Below are positions 4,896-6,181 of a stretch of DNA of 6,181 nucleotides, one piece after another. Numbering within the stretch: position 1 is the first letter of the stretch; every line of letters starts with the position of its first letter. The notes below the pieces were generated by a model. The model saw nothing but the letters and a program-made list of their open reading frames with translations, had not been told where the DNA came from and did no database searches. Source of the stretch: Candidatus Thorarchaeota archaeon MP11T_1 (GTDB lineage: Archaea; Asgardarchaeota; Thorarchaeia; Thorarchaeales; Thorarchaeaceae); the NCBI GenBank assembly GCA_002825515.1, contig PJET01000099.1, positions 1-6,181 on the forward strand, given 5' to 3'. The position numbers and the translations under genes are program-made.

Positions 4896-6035
4896 ATGGC
4901 TGAAGACGAGTTTCTTGGCGCGAAGCCCATTGTCATTGACAATGGTACTGGTTTGAGCAAGAACGGTTACGCCGGCGAAGATCAGCCACGCAGCGTTTGG
5001 CCCACACTAATTGGCTATCCACGTTATGAGTCAATCATGACTGACGTGGACCACTATACACGTGACTACTATATTGGTGAAGAGGCTATTAATCTCCGTG
5101 GTGTACTCCGTCTGGTCTATCCGATCTCTCACGGAATCGTAGAAGACTGGGATGCTATCGAGAAGATATGGAGTTACACATTCTATAACGACCTCAAAGT
5201 AGATCCAAGCGAGAATCCGGTGCTACTCACAGAAGCACCATTTAACCCTAGAGAAAACAGAGAACGCATGGCATCTGTCATGTTTGATAACTTCGGTGTG
5301 CCCGCAGTGTACGTTGCCACTCAGGCAGTACTCTCACTGTACGCATCCGGAAGAACCACAGGCCTGGTCATTGACTCAGGTGATGGTGTCACCCACATAG
5401 TACCAATCTATGAGGGTTTTTCAATCAACCACGCTATAAAGAGAATTGACCTTGCTGGTAGGGACATCACTGAGTATCTGCGCAGACTCCTCCGTCAGAG
5501 GGGTTACTCATTCGTGAGTGGTGCAGAAAAAGAGATTGTCAGAGATATCAAAGAGAAGCTATGTTACGTAGCTCTTGACCCCGAAAGGGAAAGGACTGTC
5601 GCTGACAAGGCTGGTGTCGACAAACCCTACATGCTTCCCGATGGTGAGGTAATCACTATTGGTGCAGAGAGGTTCCAGGGCCCCGAGCTGTTCTTCAATC
5701 CAAGTGCCATTGGTCTAGATACAATACCACTCGACGACCACATTGTCGAGTCAATCAAGGCCTGTGACGTCGACTTGAGGCGTGACTTATACGCTAACAT
5801 CGTACTGTCAGGTGGCTCAACCATGTTCCCAGGACTCAAGGAGAGGCTCCACAAGGAAATCACCGAGCTAGTCCCAGAGAACATTGAAGTCCGAATCATT
5901 GCTCCTCCAGAGAGACAGTACTCTGTCTGGATTGGTGGAAGCATTCTCGGCTCACTAAAGACCTTCCAGAAGATGTGGGTCTCCAAGAAGGAGTTCGAGG
6001 AAGTAGGACCAGAAGTAATACACAGATGTATCTAG
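4896..6035 (+). CDS. Asgard archaeal actin (lokiactin-type)
   Basis: A 379-residue filament-forming ATPase of the cytosolic cytoskeleton, nearly collinear with eukaryotic actin (375 residues). The nucleotide site is complete: phosphate loop DNGTG 15-19 with K22, second loop DSGDG 160-164, adenosine motif GGST 306-309, and SVWIGGS 343-349. Catalytic Q143 and H167 match actin Q137 and H161. N117 and R183 match the phosphate-release residues N111 and R177, and H79 matches the methylated H73. The stretch [14 protein letters not shown] (143-156) is unchanged from animal actin. Differences are a two-residue longer and divergent DNase-loop region (about 43-66), a one-residue shorter loop near 228-247, and an ending HRCI in place of HRKCF. 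The start has GAGGA nine bases upstream and a TATA box at 4815-4825. The gene looks richer in G and C, with more C-ending codons, than its neighbours, as in highly expressed genes. A hairpin terminator follows closely. Confidence 0.97.
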   Translation: MAEDEFLGAKPIVIDNGTGLSKNGYAGEDQPRSVWPTLIGYPRYESIMTDVDHYTRDYYIGEEAINLRGVLRLVYPISHGIVEDWDAIEKIWSYTFYNDLKVDPSENPVLLTEAPFNPRENRERMASVMFDNFGVPAVYVATQAVLSLYASGRTTGLVIDSGDGVTHIVPIYEGFSINHAIKRIDLAGRDITEYLRRLLRQRGYSFVSGAEKEIVRDIKEKLCYVALDPERERTVADKAGVDKPYMLPDGEVITIGAERFQGPELFFNPSAIGLDTIPLDDHIVESIKACDVDLRRDLYANIVLSGGSTMFPGLKERLHKEITELVPENIEVRIIAPPERQYSVWIGGSILGSLKTFQKMWVSKKEFEEVGPEVIHRCI

Positions 6036-6050
6036 AATGCTTTAATTTTC

Positions 6051-6090
6051 GAAGAGGGATTATATCCCTCTTCTTCTCTTGTTTTTCGTT
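6051..6090 (+). terminator. Hairpin terminator downstream of actin
   Basis: GAAGAGGGAT at 6051-6060 pairs perfectly with ATCCCTCTTC at 6064-6073 around a three-base loop, 15 bases after the actin stop. A pyrimidine-rich tail with TGTTTTTC follows at 6074-6090. On the opposite strand the hairpin is followed by fewer T residues, so it mainly serves actin, though it separates two convergent genes. Confidence 0.7.
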
Positions 6091-6113
6091 ATTCCCTTTT
6101 ATCAAATTAGATG

Positions 6114-6181
6114 CTATTCCCATAGTGATCCTTCTTTTTCCCATTCATCTTTTGCTAATTGTTCAATCACTCGACGAATGG
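6114..6181 (-). CDS. Probable 3' end of a convergent gene, 21 residues visible
   Basis: On the minus strand one frame is open from the window edge (first complete codon at 6179-6177) to a TAG stop at 6116-6114, while the other two frames are interrupted within the same stretch. The 21 visible residues end in DEWEKEGSLWE and are charged and helix-like, which looks like a genuine protein C-terminus. It would converge on actin with the terminator between them. The stretch is too short to name a family. Confidence 0.45.
   Translation of the reverse strand, partial: IRRVIEQLAKDEWEKEGSLWE

Noticed and set aside
5627..5986. A 119-codon minus-strand open frame opposite the actin gene.
   Set aside because: It is antisense to highly conserved actin codons and has no family resemblance, so it is explained by actin codon usage.
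4896..6035. MreB, ParM, crenactin or Hsp70 as the identity of the actin-fold gene.
   Set aside because: Long stretches match eukaryotic actin specifically, including [14 protein letters not shown] and the SVWIGGSIL and KMWVSKKEF regions, which the other families lack.
5896..6144. A minus-strand frame of 82 codons over the actin end and terminator.
   Set aside because: It reads through the terminator hairpin and antisense to actin; the frame ending at 6114 is the better candidate for a downstream gene.

Overview
The window looks like a piece of an Asgard archaeal chromosome. The strongest evidence is the complete gene at 4896-6035, a true actin of 379 residues that aligns with eukaryotic actin almost end to end, which is far closer than MreB, ParM or crenactin. 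Promoters are archaeal in style (TATA boxes such as TATAAAAGG and TTAAATATA, with short leaders and Shine-Dalgarno-like purine runs). Base composition looks moderate rather than strongly AT-rich, which would fit a Thorarchaeia-like lineage better than a typical Lokiarchaeon; that placement is inference.

Layout. (1) 1-903, minus strand: the first 301 codons of a cytosolic FG-GAP/VCBS-like beta-propeller protein that runs off the left edge. (2) 904-1019: a short divergent intergenic region with an AT-rich box and an inverted repeat. (3) 1020-1592, plus: a small cysteine-rich protein whose C-terminal half looks like a shortened iron-sulfur domain of the archaeal/eukaryotic primase large subunit (PriL). 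(4) 1641-3164, plus: a SAMHD1-like HD-domain phosphohydrolase with a complete active site. (5) 3161-4650, minus: a two-gene operon of a winged-helix regulator with a C-terminal CARF-like Rossmann domain, followed by an RNase III-like protein with a partly eroded catalytic set. The last gene ends tail to tail with the HD gene, both stop codons sharing one CTAG. (6) 4651-4895: a divergent promoter region serving the operon on one side and actin on the other. (7) 4896-6035, plus: actin, then a clear hairpin terminator. (8) 6114-6181, minus: what appears to be the 3' end of another gene.

How they may work together. Genes 3-5 (PriL-like Fe-S protein, dNTPase-like HD enzyme, CARF-like sensor/regulator, RNase III-like protein) all point to nucleotides or nucleic acids and sit in one 3.6 kb block. 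A nucleotide-sensing regulator translationally linked to an RNase III-fold protein, facing a SAMHD1-like enzyme, resembles the logic of an antiviral or stress-surveillance module. No CRISPR repeats, cas genes or mobile-element marks are visible here, so this is a hypothesis from domain content and arrangement. The actin gene is probably housekeeping and unrelated except for the shared promoter region. All domain calls are by eye, without database searches.
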